Origin: Aliishimia sp963721175
GTDB taxonomy: Bacteria; Pseudomonadota; Alphaproteobacteria; Rhodobacterales; Rhodobacteraceae
Length of the DNA: 64,000 bases
Direction: 5' to 3'
Assembly: GCA_963721175.1 (NCBI GenBank)
Contig: CAVRIG010000007.1
Span: forward strand, 124,001-188,000
Positions 29,414-42,181 of this stretch are shown here, in pieces. The translations under genes were made by a program, and so were the position numbers. A model generated the notes under the pieces. That model saw nothing but the letters and a program-made list of their open reading frames with translations. It was not told where the DNA came from and did not search any database. Numbering within the stretch: the stretch's first letter is position 1; each line of letters starts with the position of its first letter.

Positions 29414-30968
29414 ATGAACGGCGCCGAATCGCTGGTGAAAACCTTCCTGCAGAACGGCGTCGATACGGTCTTCGCCAACCCCGGCACGTCGGAGATGCAC
29501 TTCGTCGCAGCACTCGATTCGCATCCTGAGATGGCCTGCGTGCTCTGCCTTTTCGAGGGCGGTGCCTCGGGTGCTGCCGACGGCTATTACCGGATGAAAC
29601 GCGACGTGGCCGGAACGCTGCTCCACCTCGCACCGGGGTTCGGAAATGCCTTCGCCAACCTGCACAACGCCCGCAAGGCCGGGTCTGGCATCGTCAACGT
29701 GGTGGGTGACCACGCCACCCATCATCTGCGCTACGAAAGCCCCCTGAAGGGCGACATCCTCGGTGTCAGCAACGCGGTCAGCCATTGGACGCGCATGTCG
29801 CCCGATGCCGAAAGCGTGGCGGCGGACGGGGCGGAGGCCATCCGGGCCGCCCGGTCGGACAACGGGCGGGTCGCGACGCTTGTTCTGCCCGCAAACACGG
29901 CTTGGGATCCCGCGACCGGTCCGGCGGAGAGCCGCGCAGGTCCGGCCGCTTTTGCGCCCGTCCGAGGCGCGTATCGCGGCCGCGGCGGAACGGCTGCGCT
30001 CCGACGGGGCCGCGCTGTTGATCGGTGGTGCCGCGCTCTTCGGACAGTTGCGCCAGCTTGCGGGGCGGATCGCCGCCGCGACCGGGTGCCGGCTGATGGC
30101 CGACACGCTGATCCCGCGGATCTCCAAGGGGGCCGGCACGGCCAAGCTCACCCAGCTCGTCTACCCGGTCGATCCGAAGATCGCGCAGCTCGCCGATACC
30201 CGCTCGATCACGCTGGTCGGGAGCGACCGGCCCGTCGCGTTCTTCGCCTATCCCGGCAAGCCCAGCACGCCCGAGCGGCCGGATTGCATGCTGGACGATC
30301 TCTGCCAACCCGCGATGGATATCGGCTGGACGCTGCAGGCCTTGGCGGATTCCGTGGGTGTCGGCACCGGGACGCAGCCGGAGACCTACGCGCTTGACCT
30401 GCCGCAACTTCCCACCGGCGCGTTGACGCTCGACAAGGTGGGCGCGGCGATTGCGGCTCTTCTCCCGGAAAACGCGATCGTGCAGAACAAGTCCGTCACC
30501 TCCGGGTTTCACGTCCTGCCGAAACTGGCGACCGCGCGGCCGCATGATGCCCTGGCCGGGACCGGCGGCGCCATCGGTCTGGGCCTGCCCTGTGCCACCG
30601 GTGCCGCGATTGCGTGCCCGGACCGCAAGGTCCTGGCACTCACCGGCGACGGATCGGCGATGTACACGCTGCAATCCCTGTGGACCATGGCGCGGGAAAA
30701 CCTCGACATCACGGTCGTCGTCTTTGCCAACCGTGGCTACCAGATCCTGCGCAACGAACTGACGAACGTGGGTGTCGAGAGCGTTGGCCGGAACGCGCAG
30801 GCCATGTTCGACGTCGAAAATCCCGAACTCGACTGGGTGTCGCTCTCGCGCGGCCACGGAGTTCCGGCCACCCGCACCGAGGATATGGAGACGTTCGTAA
30901 ACGCCTTGCGGGGCGGACTGGAAGGCGAGGGTCCATCCCTGATCGAGGTGGCCTGTCCGATGGATTGA
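29414..30968 (+). pseudogene. Thiamine-pyrophosphate enzyme, acetolactate-synthase-like (frameshift)
   Basis: About 517 residues when repaired. ATG at 29414 follows GGAGA. The catalytic Glu is in CLFEGGASGAADGYYR, and the TPP/Mg motif is GDGSAMYTLQSLWTMA with the later NRGY element. One extra base at about 29954 splits AGPAAF from RPSEARIAAAAERL. These 'acetolactate synthase large subunit' relatives in the benzoylformate/sulfopyruvate decarboxylase group act on 2-oxo acids. Position directly after a TAXI transporter suggests it acts on the imported carboxylate. Confidence 0.8.
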
Positions 30969-31156
30969 ACGGCCAACTGCGGTCCCTCCATTTTCAGCAC
31001 CGGCCCGACATGATCCCAAGGTGACTGGCAAGGCTGCGTCCTTGACAGGACCCTTGCGACAGCGTTTCGCGCCCGGCGGGAAAACCGGCCCTTGACGGCG
31101 GCGGCTATCAAGGAAAGACGAAAAGCAGGCATCACGGTACCCGACAGGAGAGGCTC

Positions 31157-33461
31157 ATGAAGTTCCGCTTTCCCATCGTCATCATCGACGAAGATTTCCG
31201 GTCCGAGAATTCGTCCGGGCCTGGGCATCCGGGCCATGGCCGAGGCCATCGAAAGCGAAGGGTTCGAGGTTCTCGGCGTCACGAGCTACGGCGACCTCTC
31301 GCAGTTCGCGCAGCAGCAGTCGCCGCGCCAGCGCCTTCGTCCTGTCGATCGACGACGAGGAATTCACGCCCGGGCCCGGACCTGGATCCCGCGGTCGTGA
31401 ACCTGCGCAACTTCATCGAGGAGGTGCGCTGGAAGAACGCCGACGTGCCGATCTACGTCTACGGCGAGACCAAGACCAGCCGCCACCTGCCCAACGACAT
31501 TCTGCGCGAGCTGCACGGCTTCATCCACATGTTCGAGGATACGCCGGAATTCGTCGCGCGCCACATCATCCGCGAGGCCAAGAGCTATCTCGAAGGCATC
31601 CAGCCGCCGTTCTTCAAGGCGCTGCTCGATTATGCCGAGGACGGGTCCTACTCCTGGCACTGTCCGGGGCATTCGGGCGGCGTGGCGTTCCTCAAAAGCC
31701 CGATCGGGCAGATGTATCACCAGTTCTACGGCGAAAACATGCTGCGCGCCGATGTCTGCAATTCGGTCGAGGAGCTGGGCCAGCTTCTGGATCACAACGG
31801 CGCCATCGGCGCGTCCGAGCGCAATGCGGCGCGGATCTTCAATGCCGATCACTGCTTTTTCGTGACCAACGGCACCTCGACCTCGCAACAAGATGGTCTG
31901 GCACCACACGGTCGCGCCCGGCGACGTCGTGGTGGTGGACCGCAACTGCCACAAGTCGATCCTGCACGCGATCATCATGACGGGGCGATCCCGGTGTTCC
32001 TGAAGCCCACGCGCAACCACTAGGGCATCATCGGCCCGATCCCGCAGAGCGGAGTTCGAGATCGGAGGCGATCAAGGCCAAGATCCGCGCCAACCCGCTG
32101 CTGGAAGGTGTGGATGCGGATACGGTCAAGCCGCGGATCATGACGCTGACGCAATCGACCTATGACGGGGTGCTCTACAACACCGAGACGATCAAGGGGA
32201 TGCTCGACGGCTATGTCGAGAACCTGCATTTCGACGAGGCCTGGCTGCCGCACGCGGCGTTCCATCCGTTCTACGGCAGCTACCATGCGATGGGCCGCAA
32301 GCGCGACCGGCCGCAGCATTCGGTGACCTATGCCACGCAATCGATCCACAAGCTGCTGGCCGGGATCAGCCAGGCGAGCCACGTCCTGGTGCAGGACAGC
32401 CAGGACACCAAGCTCGACCGGCATCTCTTCAACGAAGCCTACCTGATGCACACCTCGACCAGCCCGCAGTACAGCATCATCGCCAGCTGCGACGTGGCGG
32501 CGGCGATGATGGAACCGCCGGGCGGCACCGGCGCTGGTCGAGGAAAGCATCGACGAGGCGCTCGATTTCCGCCGGGCGATGCGCAAGGTCGACGAGGAAT
32601 TCGGCGACGACGACTGGTGGTTCGAGGTCTGGGGACCCGGACGGAGCTGGCCGAGGAAGGCATCGGCAGCACGCAAGGACTGGGTGCTGAAGAGCACCGA
32701 CGCGGATGGCGTGCAGAGGCCGGTGGCGAGGACAGCTGGCACGGCTTCGGCGACATGGCGCCCGGCTTCAACATGCTGGACCCGATCAAGGCGACGATCA
32801 TCACGCCCGGCCTCAACCTCGACGGCCGGTTCGAGGATAGCGGGCATTCCGGCCTCGATCGTCACCAAGTACCTGGCCGAACACGGCGTGGTGGTGGAGA
32901 AGACCGGGCTTTACAGCTTCTTCATCATGTTCACCATCGGCATCACCAAGGGCCGCTGGAACACGCTTCTGACCGCGCTGCAGCAGTTCAAGGACGATTA
33001 CGACAAGAACCAGCCGCTGTGGCGGGTCATGCCGGAATTCTGCGCCAAGCAGCCGCGCTACGAGCAGATGGGGCTGCGGGATCTGTGCCAGCATGTCCAC
33101 GCGCTATATGCCAAGTACGACGTGGCGCGCCTGTCGACCGAAATGTACCTGAGCGACCTCACCCCGGCGATGAAGCCCAGCGACGCGTTCGCGCATATCG
33201 CGCAGCGCACGACCGAGCGCGTGCCGATCGACGAGCTTGGAGGGCCGGATCACCACCAGCCTCGTGACGCCCTATCCGCCGGGCATCCCGCTGCTGATTC
33301 CGGGCGAGGTGTTCAACACGAAGATCGTGGAATACCTCAAGTTCAACCGCGAATTCGCGCGGGAATGCCCGGGCTTCGAGACGGACATCCACGGCCTCGT
33401 GCAGGAGGTCGGAGAGGACGGGCAGATGCACCATTTCGCGGCCTGCGTGGCGAACGATTAG
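31157..33461 (+). pseudogene. Orn/Lys/Arg decarboxylase class I, about 13 single-base insertions and one TAG
   Basis: A PLP-dependent basic amino-acid decarboxylase of about 760 residues if repaired. AGGAGAG precedes ATG at 31157. The response-regulator-like wing domain (KFRFPIVIIDEDFRSENSSG) is followed by the PLP domain: NGTSTSNKMVWHHTVAPGD, TPTRNH, SIHKLLAGISQASHVLVQD (PLP Lys) and SPQYSIIASCDVAAAMM. Extra bases lie near 31219, 31323, 31379, 31886, 32051, 32064, 32530, 32639, 32643, 32677, about 32712, 32851 and 33239. TAG at 32021 replaces a codon in PTRNH-*-GIIGPIPQ. Every conserved residue I can check survives, which is unusual for a decayed gene. Confidence 0.82.
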
Positions 33462-33598
33462 GCCGGCAGCACCGCGTTTCGGTCCGTTGATCTGCATGCG
33501 GGGGGGGCGAGTGGAAACCCGTCGAAAACCGCAAGTGATGAACGGGTGCCGCATGACGCGTTCGCGAACGGCATGAACGGAACAGGATTTGCGCCGGA

Positions 33599-34225
33599 TC
33601 ACTCGGCCGTCTTCACGACGTTTTCGAGGTCATCGATCCGTTCCATCCCGTGGGAGTTCGACAATATCGCCTCGCGGACATTCGCGTCGATCTCGCCTCC
33701 GATTTCCGAAAGCATGTCCGCGCGCATGGCAACCGTCACCTCGGCGATCGCGTGCATGACGTTTTCTGCCGCTTCCTCGCCCAGTTGCCCGCCGCTGAGC
33801 CCGGCCAGGAGCTTTTCCAGGACCTTGTGGAAGGCGGCGATGACTTCCCCGCTTCCGACGACCGCAAGCTTGTGATTGAGCACCCTCAGATCATCGACGA
33901 GCGCGTCATCATACCGGCGTCCTTCGACGATGTCGGCGACAGTCTCGATCGCTGCCATGTAGACCGTGTTCTTCTGCTCCAGCAGCAGAACGCTGCCTTC
34001 CTTGCGGAGCTCGAGCTCCGTCTGCCGGTTCAGCAGCGTTGCGGTGATGAAGATCGTGGCAACGGCCCCCAACATGACGAGAATGGTTTCCTGAGCAAAT
34101 ACCGCGCCTTCGCCTGCATAGAACAGGATCCGGAAGGCGCCATAGCCGATGATCAGAAGGGCCGCCGCCAATGTGATGTATGCAAGGTCCCGGCGGCGAT
34201 GACTGCGATCCTTGTTGGTGTTCAC
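33599..34225 (-). CDS. Membrane-anchored protein of unknown function
   Basis: A 208-residue protein starting with GTG at 34225 (GAGAGG 7 nt upstream). Two membrane helices are near the N-terminus (LAYITLAAALLIIGYGAFRIL and QETILVMLGAVATIFITATLL), followed by a charged cytoplasmic helical region rich in Glu/Asp/Ala (about residues 70-205). The pattern of a short membrane anchor plus a soluble helical domain resembles DUF4760-type proteins, but I cannot assign a family. It stands alone between the decarboxylase and the fad operon. Confidence 0.65.
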   Translation of the reverse strand: MNTNKDRSHRRRDLAYITLAAALLIIGYGAFRILFYAGEGAVFAQETILVMLGAVATIFITATLLNRQTELELRKEGSVLLLEQKNTVYMAAIETVADIVEGRRYDDALVDDLRVLNHKLAVVGSGEVIAAFHKVLEKLLAGLSGGQLGEEAAENVMHAIAEVTVAMRADMLSEIGGEIDANVREAILSNSHGMERIDDLENVVKTAE

Positions 34226-34345
34226 CGCGTTCGCCTCTCTTCGATCCACGCTAGTGCAACGCGCCGAGGTGCACCGCAGTTGCATGGCGTCACGTCGATA
34301 GGCGCGTGGCGTGGAACAGACGCACCTCTGACACCCCTCACGAGA

Positions 34346-34373
34346 ACGCCCCCGCATGTTGCTGCGAGGGCGT
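34346..34373. terminator. Hairpin downstream of the fad operon
   Basis: ACGCCCCCGC and GCGAGGGCGT form a 10-bp stem with one G-T pair and an 8-nt loop. It lies 100 bp past the fadJ stop (34473) and before the next minus-strand gene (start 34225). It is a probable terminator of the minus-strand fad operon. T-richness after the stem is modest. Confidence 0.55.
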
Positions 34374-34472
34374 CTTCCTGCTGATGGCACAATCGCGCCT
34401 TGTGTCCCGCGCCACGCTTCCCGTCTTCAAAAAGACAGGCCGCACGCGGCCGTCCTTAGGGTGCCGTGTGGC

Positions 34473-36668
<2,196 letters not shown>

Positions 36669-36672
<4 letters not shown>

Positions 36673-37607
36673 GTCTTCGTCCTCTTCTGAATTTCAAGAT
36701 CGGTGACCAGGTCGTCGGCGACGACGGGCTGGCCATATGGAAACTGATCGTCCTCGACCGCTTTGGTGACGGATTTGGCGAACCACCGCGTTCCGTGGCG
36801 ATGCAGGATCATGCGCGACCGGATCGATTCGAGCGCATCGGTCCCGTCGCGCATCATCCACGAGGTGTGATAGCCGCAGATCATGTTGCCGCTCAGGAAC
36901 TCGGCGTGATCTGCGATCCGCGCGAAATCCTCGATGCCGTTTTCGCGCAGCATCTCGGTGACCATGTCGAAATGGGGCCGGACGTCCTCCGGCCCGCTCG
37001 CGATCATGTCCTTGCCGACGCTGTGATAGGAATACGGAAACTCCAGCAAGCGGCAGTAGGCACCGAAATCTGCGGTGACATTCGCGCGGGTCAGGGCGTT
37101 CAGAAACCTCTGATAGAGCGCCAGCGGCTGGGTCGACTCCCGTCGCACGTCATCCTTCTGCGAGCGTTCCGTGGTGGTGTCTTTTGCCACGTGGACAACC
37201 CTGATCGGCCACTCGCCATGCGAAAACCCATGCTCGATCTCGCTCAGCTTCCAATTCGCCGCGCCGCGCCGCAGCACGGCCCGGTTCGTGTAGTTCGGAA
37301 GCACCGGCACGCCGTTTCGGAGCGCGTGCGCCACGTGGAACCCTTCGATGTAGTCGTCGCTCAGGTACTCCGCCGTGGTCGCGAGCCCGATGAACTGGTT
37401 CACCCCGCGCGCCTTCAGCATCCGCGCAAAGGAGTGAAAGCCCGTTTCCATGTCCCGTCGCGTTTCGATGACCAGCCGCGCATCCTCGGATTGGTGCAGG
37501 TAGGGCAGGCTGACATGCGCCGCGACCACGTCGAGATCCCCGCGGAGGACGGCCGCATGAAGCGTGTCCAGCCAGTCCTGGTAGATCGAGAGCGCATCCG
37601 ACGACAT
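36669..37607 (-). CDS. Protein with two tandem SnoaL/NTF2-like domains, inside the fad operon
   Basis: A 312-residue protein made of two similar halves. In half 1, ALSIYQDWLDTLHAAVLRGD aligns with PLALYQRFLNALTRANVTAD in half 2; VSLPYLHQSEDA aligns with LEFPYSYHSVGK; and AEYLSDDYIEGFHVAHALRNG aligns with AEFLSGNMICGYHTSWMMRDG. Each half has the size and pattern of one cone-shaped NTF2/SnoaL fold. It lies between the thiolase (16 bp) and fadJ (4-bp overlap), so it is translated with beta-oxidation enzymes. No catalytic role is known to me. Confidence 0.75.
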
Positions 37608-37623
37608 GGGCCTGCCTGTTCCC

Positions 37624-38835
37624 TTACACGCGTTCGAGCACGGTGGCCGCGCCCATCCCGCTGGCGATGCAGAGGGTCGCGAGGCCGGTTTCCTTGTCGG
37701 ACCGCTCCATCTCGTCGAGCAGCGTGCCGATGATGATGGCCCCGGTGGCGCCCAGCGGGTGGCCCATCGCGATGGCGCCGCCGTTCACGTTCACGCGGTC
37801 CGGGTCGACGTCGAACGCCTGCCGGAAGCGCAGCACGACGCTGGCGAAGGCTTCGTTGACCTCGAAGAGATCGATGTCGCCGATCTCCATACCGGTCTCG
37901 GCGAGGATCTTCTGCGTCACGGGCACGGGACCGGTCAGCATGATGGTGGGATCGGTGCCGATCTTGGCCGTGGCCCGGATCCGCGCGCGGGGCTTCAGGC
38001 CCCATTTCTCGCCGAATTCCTTGTTGCCGACGAGCACGGCAGCCGAGCCGTCCACGATGCCGCTGGAGTTGCCCGCATGGTGGATGTGGTTGATCCGTTC
38101 CAGGTGCGGGTACTTCATCAGCGCGATCTTGTCGAAGCCCGGCATCGCCTCACCCATCGCCTGGAAGGCGGGGTTGAGGGCGCCAAGGCTCTGCATGTCG
38201 GTGCCGGGCCGGATGTATTCGTCGTGATCGAGGATATCGAGGCCGTTCTGGTCCCGGATCGCGATCACCGACTTGTCGAAGCGACCGTCTTTCCAGGCCG
38301 CTGCGGCGCGCTTCTGCGACTCCACGGCGAGCGCGTCCGCGTCGTCCCGCGAGAACCCGTATTCGGTCGCGATGATATCAGCCGAGATGCCCTGGGGCAC
38401 GAAATAGCTCTCGAGCGCCAAGCTCGGATCGGCCGCAATCGCGGCGCCGTCCGATCCCATCGCAACCCGGCCCATCATCTCCACGCCACCGGCGATGTAA
38501 GCCTCGCCCGCGCCGCCGCGGATCTGGTTCGCGGCAAGGTTCACCGCCTCCATCCCGGACGCGCAGAAGCGGTTGATGGCGAGGCCGGGGATGGATTCGT
38601 CGAGGTCGGAGGCGAGCACGGCGGACCGCGCGAGGCAGCCGCCCTGTTCCATGACCTGGGTCACGTTGCCCCAGATCACGTCCTCCACCGCGTGGCCGTC
38701 GAGGTTGTTGCGTGTCTTCAACGCGTTCAGCACCTGCGCGGAGAGCCGCAGGGCCGTCACCTCGTGCAATGCACCGTCCTTGCGGCCCTTGCCACGCGGG
38801 CTGCGCACGGCGTCGTAGATATAGGCGTCGGTCAT
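37624..38835 (-). CDS. fadA: Acetyl-CoA acyltransferase (thiolase), FadA-like
   Basis: A 403-residue thiolase. The acyl-binding Cys is in INRFCASGMEAVNLAANQI, the His motif is NGGAIAMGHPLGATGA and the second Cys is in TLCIASGMGAATV. ATG at 38835 follows AAGGAT. It is the first gene of the minus-strand unit thiolase - tandem SnoaL - FadJ and performs the thiolytic last step of beta-oxidation. The VFxNxEAFA-type segment reads LFEVNEAFASVVL. Confidence 0.93.
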   Translation of the reverse strand: MTDAYIYDAVRSPRGKGRKDGALHEVTALRLSAQVLNALKTRNNLDGHAVEDVIWGNVTQVMEQGGCLARSAVLASDLDESIPGLAINRFCASGMEAVNLAANQIRGGAGEAYIAGGVEMMGRVAMGSDGAAIAADPSLALESYFVPQGISADIIATEYGFSRDDADALAVESQKRAAAAWKDGRFDKSVIAIRDQNGLDILDHDEYIRPGTDMQSLGALNPAFQAMGEAMPGFDKIALMKYPHLERINHIHHAGNSSGIVDGSAAVLVGNKEFGEKWGLKPRARIRATAKIGTDPTIMLTGPVPVTQKILAETGMEIGDIDLFEVNEAFASVVLRFRQAFDVDPDRVNVNGGAIAMGHPLGATGAIIIGTLLDEMERSDKETGLATLCIASGMGAATVLERV

Positions 38836-38918
38836 GTCGGGGATCCTTCTCGGGTTTGTTCCGTCTTTGGCGTGCAGGTGGGTCGCACCCCCCGCAATGT
38901 TCAAGGAGTTCCGTGCCG

Positions 38919-39551
38919 TCAGGCACGATCCGCCGGCGAGCCCGGCATCAGGTCATAGGGATGTTTCCAGCCGGGCAGCGCCGCGATGGCATCAAGCCAG
39001 CGGTTGATGTTCGTCCAGTCCGCGCGGTCGAAGCCGAAAGGCTCGGGATAGAAGAGATACCCGCAGCAGGAGAAATCCGCGTTGGTCGGCCCGTCGCCCA
39101 CGATCCAGTCGCGGCCTTCAAGATGCGCATCCAGAACCGCGTAGGCCGCCTTGAGCCGTCCCTGGCAGAAACCGACGACTTCGGCCGGCCGCTTGTCCTC
39201 GGGCAGGAAGTTCATCAGGAACCGCGTCAATCCCGCCATGGACGAGAGCTTGTGGTTGTCCCAGAGCACCCAGCGCAGCACTTCGTAGCGGTCGGTGTCA
39301 CCGCCGCCGAACTTGCCTGTCTGGTCGCTGATCCATTGCTGGATGACGCCGGACTGGGTAAGCCGAGTGTCACCATCGACAAGCAACGGTGCCTCACCCA
39401 TGACGTTCTCGGCGCGGTATTCGGGGCTGCGCGTCGCGCCGGCAAAGAAGTCGACCTTCACCGGTTCCCAGTCGAGGCCGGAAAGCTCCAGCGGCAGCGC
39501 CGCCTTGTAGCTGTTGCCGGATTCGCCGAAGCAATGGAGTTTGATCGTCAT
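38919..39551 (-). CDS. Glutathione S-transferase family protein
   Basis: A 210-residue GST. The N-terminal thioredoxin fold begins TIKLHCFGESGNSYKAALPL, and the glutathione-binding region is EAPLLVDGDTRLTQSGVIQQW. The all-helical C-terminal domain includes the capping segment WIVGDGPTNADFSCCGYLF. Start ATG at 39551. It stands between the acyl-CoA dehydrogenase and the thiolase on the same strand. Its substrate is unknown. Confidence 0.88.
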   Translation of the reverse strand: MTIKLHCFGESGNSYKAALPLELSGLDWEPVKVDFFAGATRSPEYRAENVMGEAPLLVDGDTRLTQSGVIQQWISDQTGKFGGGDTDRYEVLRWVLWDNHKLSSMAGLTRFLMNFLPEDKRPAEVVGFCQGRLKAAYAVLDAHLEGRDWIVGDGPTNADFSCCGYLFYPEPFGFDRADWTNINRWLDAIAALPGWKHPYDLMPGSPADRA

Positions 39552-39593
39552 GTCGTCAGGCCCCTCCCAAGGCGCTTGTTATGTGGCAGGCGG

Positions 39594-39614
39594 TGGGGGT
39601 TTTTTACCCCCACA
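39594..39614. terminator. Hairpin between acyl-CoA dehydrogenase and GST
   Basis: GTGGGGGT and ACCCCCAC form a perfect 8-bp stem with a TTTTT loop at 39594-39614, in the 207 bp between the acyl-CoA dehydrogenase stop and the GST start (both minus). It probably terminates or attenuates transcription coming from the acyl-CoA dehydrogenase. Confidence 0.5.
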
Positions 39615-39758
39615 CCCCCACGGAGTTTTCCCCGCCAAGTGAAGCCGGAAATTCACGGCCTCTTGATCCGGCTGCGCCTGTCCAGGCGTAGCCTGCAGTC
39701 TGGAAGAGCCGAGCGAGTCTCTTCCTTCGAGGGGATGGAGACCGCATCCGTATCCGAC

Positions 39759-41543
39759 TCAGAAGTTGGCCGCTTCCAGCGCCATGACCGTCTCCGCTCC
39801 AGAACTCGATCCGGCTGAGATGCAGGGCCGTGGCCGGCAGTTGCCGCTTCATGTAGTAGCGCCCCGTGGCCAGTTTCGTCTCGTGGAAGGTCACGTCCGT
39901 CGTGCCATCGGCAAGAGCCCGCTTGGCCGCCGAGCCCATGCGCGCCCACATCAGCCCCATGCAGACATGTCCGAACATGTGCATGAAGTCGTTGGATCCG
40001 GCCAGCGCGTTGTTGGGGTTCTTCATGCCTTCGGCCATGAAGTAGGTGGCCGCGGCCTGCAGATCCTTCGACGCCTTCTTCAGCGGCTCGAGGAATTGCG
40101 CATCGAACTCCGCGTCCTGGCCCTTGTGCTCGGAGATGAACGTGCGGACCATCTCGAAGAAGGCCATCACGTGCTTGCCACCATCCGCGGCGAGCTTGCG
40201 GCCGACAAGGTCCAGCGCCTGAACGCCGTTCGCACCTTCATAGATCATCGCGATCCGCGAATCGCGGGTGAATTGCGACATGCCCCATTCCTCGATGTAG
40301 CCGTGGCCGCCATAGACCTGCTGCGCCTTGATCGTCATGTCGTAGCCCTGGTCGGTCAGGAAGCCCTTGATGACCGGGGTCAGCAGGCTCACCATCCCGT
40401 CCGCGTCCTTGTCGCCCATCCGGTGCGCCCGGTCGAGCATCGAAGCCGCCCACAAGGCAAAGGCGCGCGCGCCTTCGGTGAAGCTCTTCTGATCCATCAG
40501 GCTGCGGCGGATGTCCGGGTGCACGATCAGCGGGTCGGCGGGGCCGTTGGGGTTCTTCGGTCCGGTCACGTCGCGGCCCTGAAGCCGGTCGATGGCGTAA
40601 TCGCGGGCGTTCTGGTAGGCGATCTCGGCCTGCGCCAGACCCTGCATGCCGACGCCGAGCCGCGCCTCGTTCATCATCGTGAACATCGCGCGCATGCCCT
40701 TGTGCTCCTCGCCCAGGAGGTAGCCGGTGGCCTCGTCGTAGTTCATCACGCAGGTGGAGTTGCCGTGGATGCCCATCTTCTCCTCGATCTTGCCGCAGGA
40801 GACGCCGTTGCGGGGGCCGAGGCTGCCGTCCTCGTTCACCAGGAACTTCGGCACGATGAAGAGCGACACGCCCTTGATGCCTTCGGGTCCGCCGGCGATC
40901 TTCGCCAGCACAAGGTGGACGATGTTGTCGGCCATGTCATGCTCGCCCGGCTGAGATGAAGATCTTCTGGCCGGTGATCCTGTAGCTGCCATCGTCCTGC
41001 GGTTCGGCCTTCGTGCGCATCATGCCCAGGTCGGTGCCGCAATGCGGCTCGGTCAGGTTCATGGTGCCGGTCCACTCGCAGCTGACCATCTTGGGCAGGT
41101 AGGTCTCCTTCTGCTGCTCGGAGCCATGCGCAAGGATCGCCGAAGCCGCGCCGTGGGTCAGGCCCTGGTACATGGTGAAGGCCTGGTTGGCGGAGGAAAA
41201 CATCTCGCCCACGGCGGTGTTGATGACGTACGGCATGTTCTGCCCGCCGAACTCCTCGGGCATGTCGAGCCCGGGCCAGCCGCCCTCCTTCATCTGCTCG
41301 AACGCGCCCCTGAAACCCGTGGGCGTGCGGACCACGCCGTTTTCCAGCGTGCAGCCCTCGGTGTCGCCCACCGCGTTCAGCGGTTGCAGCACCTCGGATG
41401 CGATCCTGCCGGCCTCGGTCAGGATGGCATTGGTGAAATCGGGCTCGAGCTCGTCGTAGCCGGTGATGTCGGAGGCGGAAATCTTCAGGACGTCATGCAT
41501 CACGAATTGCATGTCCTTGGTCGGCGGCAGTGTAGATCGGCAT
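39759..41543 (-). pseudogene. Acyl-CoA dehydrogenase, long (about 590-residue) FadE-like type (frame breaks)
   Basis: ATG at 41543 starts MPIYT, and after one extra base (41528) the frame continues PPTKDMQFVMHDVLKISASD. The FAD/substrate motifs follow: WTGTMNLTEPHCGTDLGMMR and KIFISAGEHDMADNIVHLVLA, the latter crossing an extra base near 40946. The catalytic-region helices include QVYGGHGYIEEWGMSQFTRD. A third extra base near 39803 hides the normal ending IESGAETVMALEAANF and its stop at 39759-39761. The C-terminal extension typical of this group (residues about 470-590) is present. It lies 26 bp from the MerR gene upstream, which may control it. Confidence 0.87.
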
Positions 41544-41568
41544 GGTGTGGCTCCCTTGGCGCTGGGTG

Positions 41569-41970
41569 TTACTCTGCGGCCTTTTTCGGCGTGTTCATCG
41601 AGGCGAGAACCCTCTCGCCCCATTTCAGTTGATCGCGAAGCTCGGCGATGGCTTGGGACAACTCGTCGCGGCGCTCCTCCATGTCCGCGAGACGCTGCCG
41701 AGCGATCTCGTAAGTCTTGGCGATCTGCGTCTGCTGCTGGTCGTCCATGTGGTAGAGGTCCAGAAGCTGGCGGATCTCCTCCAGGCTGAAGCCGAAGCGT
41801 TTGCCGCGGAGGATCAGTTTCAACCGCGCACGGTCACGCTTGGTGAAAAGCCTCTTCTGGCCGTCGCGGATCGGGAACAGGAGTTCCTTGGCCTCGTAGA
41901 ACCTGAGCGTGCGGGGCGTGACGTCATAGGCTTCACACATCTCGCGAATTGTCATCGTGGCGTCGGTCAT
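41569..41970 (-). CDS. MerR-family regulator (beta-oxidation/LiuR-like)
   Basis: A 133-residue MerR regulator. The helix-turn-helix MTIREMCEAYDVTPRTLRFYEAKELL is followed by the family's winged part (RLFTKRDRARLKLILRGKRFGFSLEEIRQLLDLY) and a coiled-coil dimerisation helix. No metal-binding Cys pair is present, so it senses an organic ligand, presumably an acyl-CoA, if the neighbourhood is a guide. It directly precedes the acyl-CoA dehydrogenase. A paralog lies 211 bp upstream. Confidence 0.88.
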   Translation of the reverse strand: MTDATMTIREMCEAYDVTPRTLRFYEAKELLFPIRDGQKRLFTKRDRARLKLILRGKRFGFSLEEIRQLLDLYHMDDQQQTQIAKTYEIARQRLADMEERRDELSQAIAELRDQLKWGERVLASMNTPKKAAE

Positions 41971-42038
41971 GGGTCTCACTCTGGCGTTGCTGTTCTCGAC
42001 GTCCAGATGGCGAATGCCGGACCCTCATACAACGACAG

Positions 42039-42053
42039 TTGACGTTTACGTAA
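42039..42053. promoter_or_regulatory. Candidate MerR operator/promoter
   Basis: TTGACGTTTACGTAA lies 69 bp upstream of the first MerR start. Its halves TTGACGT and ACGTAA are near-symmetric and resemble TTTACGT/ACGTAAA-type sites I recall for MerR regulators of acyl-CoA catabolism (LiuR-like). On the minus strand TTACGT and TATGAG are 18 bp apart, the long spacer expected for MerR-activated promoters. Likely autoregulation plus control of the acyl-CoA dehydrogenase. Confidence 0.45.
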
Positions 42054-42181
42054 GCCATACGTCGCGTCACTTTGAGGTGGGCGAAAGATGCGTGCCCCTG
42101 ACCCCACGTCAAACGAAATTTTTGTAGGAGGGGAGATACAATTCCTGGCCGAATTCGAGAGCGAACCGGAGGTGACGGGCC

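Noticed and set aside
31042..31115. TTGACA/TTGACG promoter-like boxes upstream of the decarboxylase
   Set aside because: No acceptable -10 element at 16-18 bp from either; single hexamers are expected by chance.
31157..33461. Programmed +1 frameshifting as the explanation for the decarboxylase
   Set aside because: About 13 sites without a shared slippery motif or in-frame stop at each, and similar breaks in unrelated genes and IS transposases, argue against a programmed mechanism.
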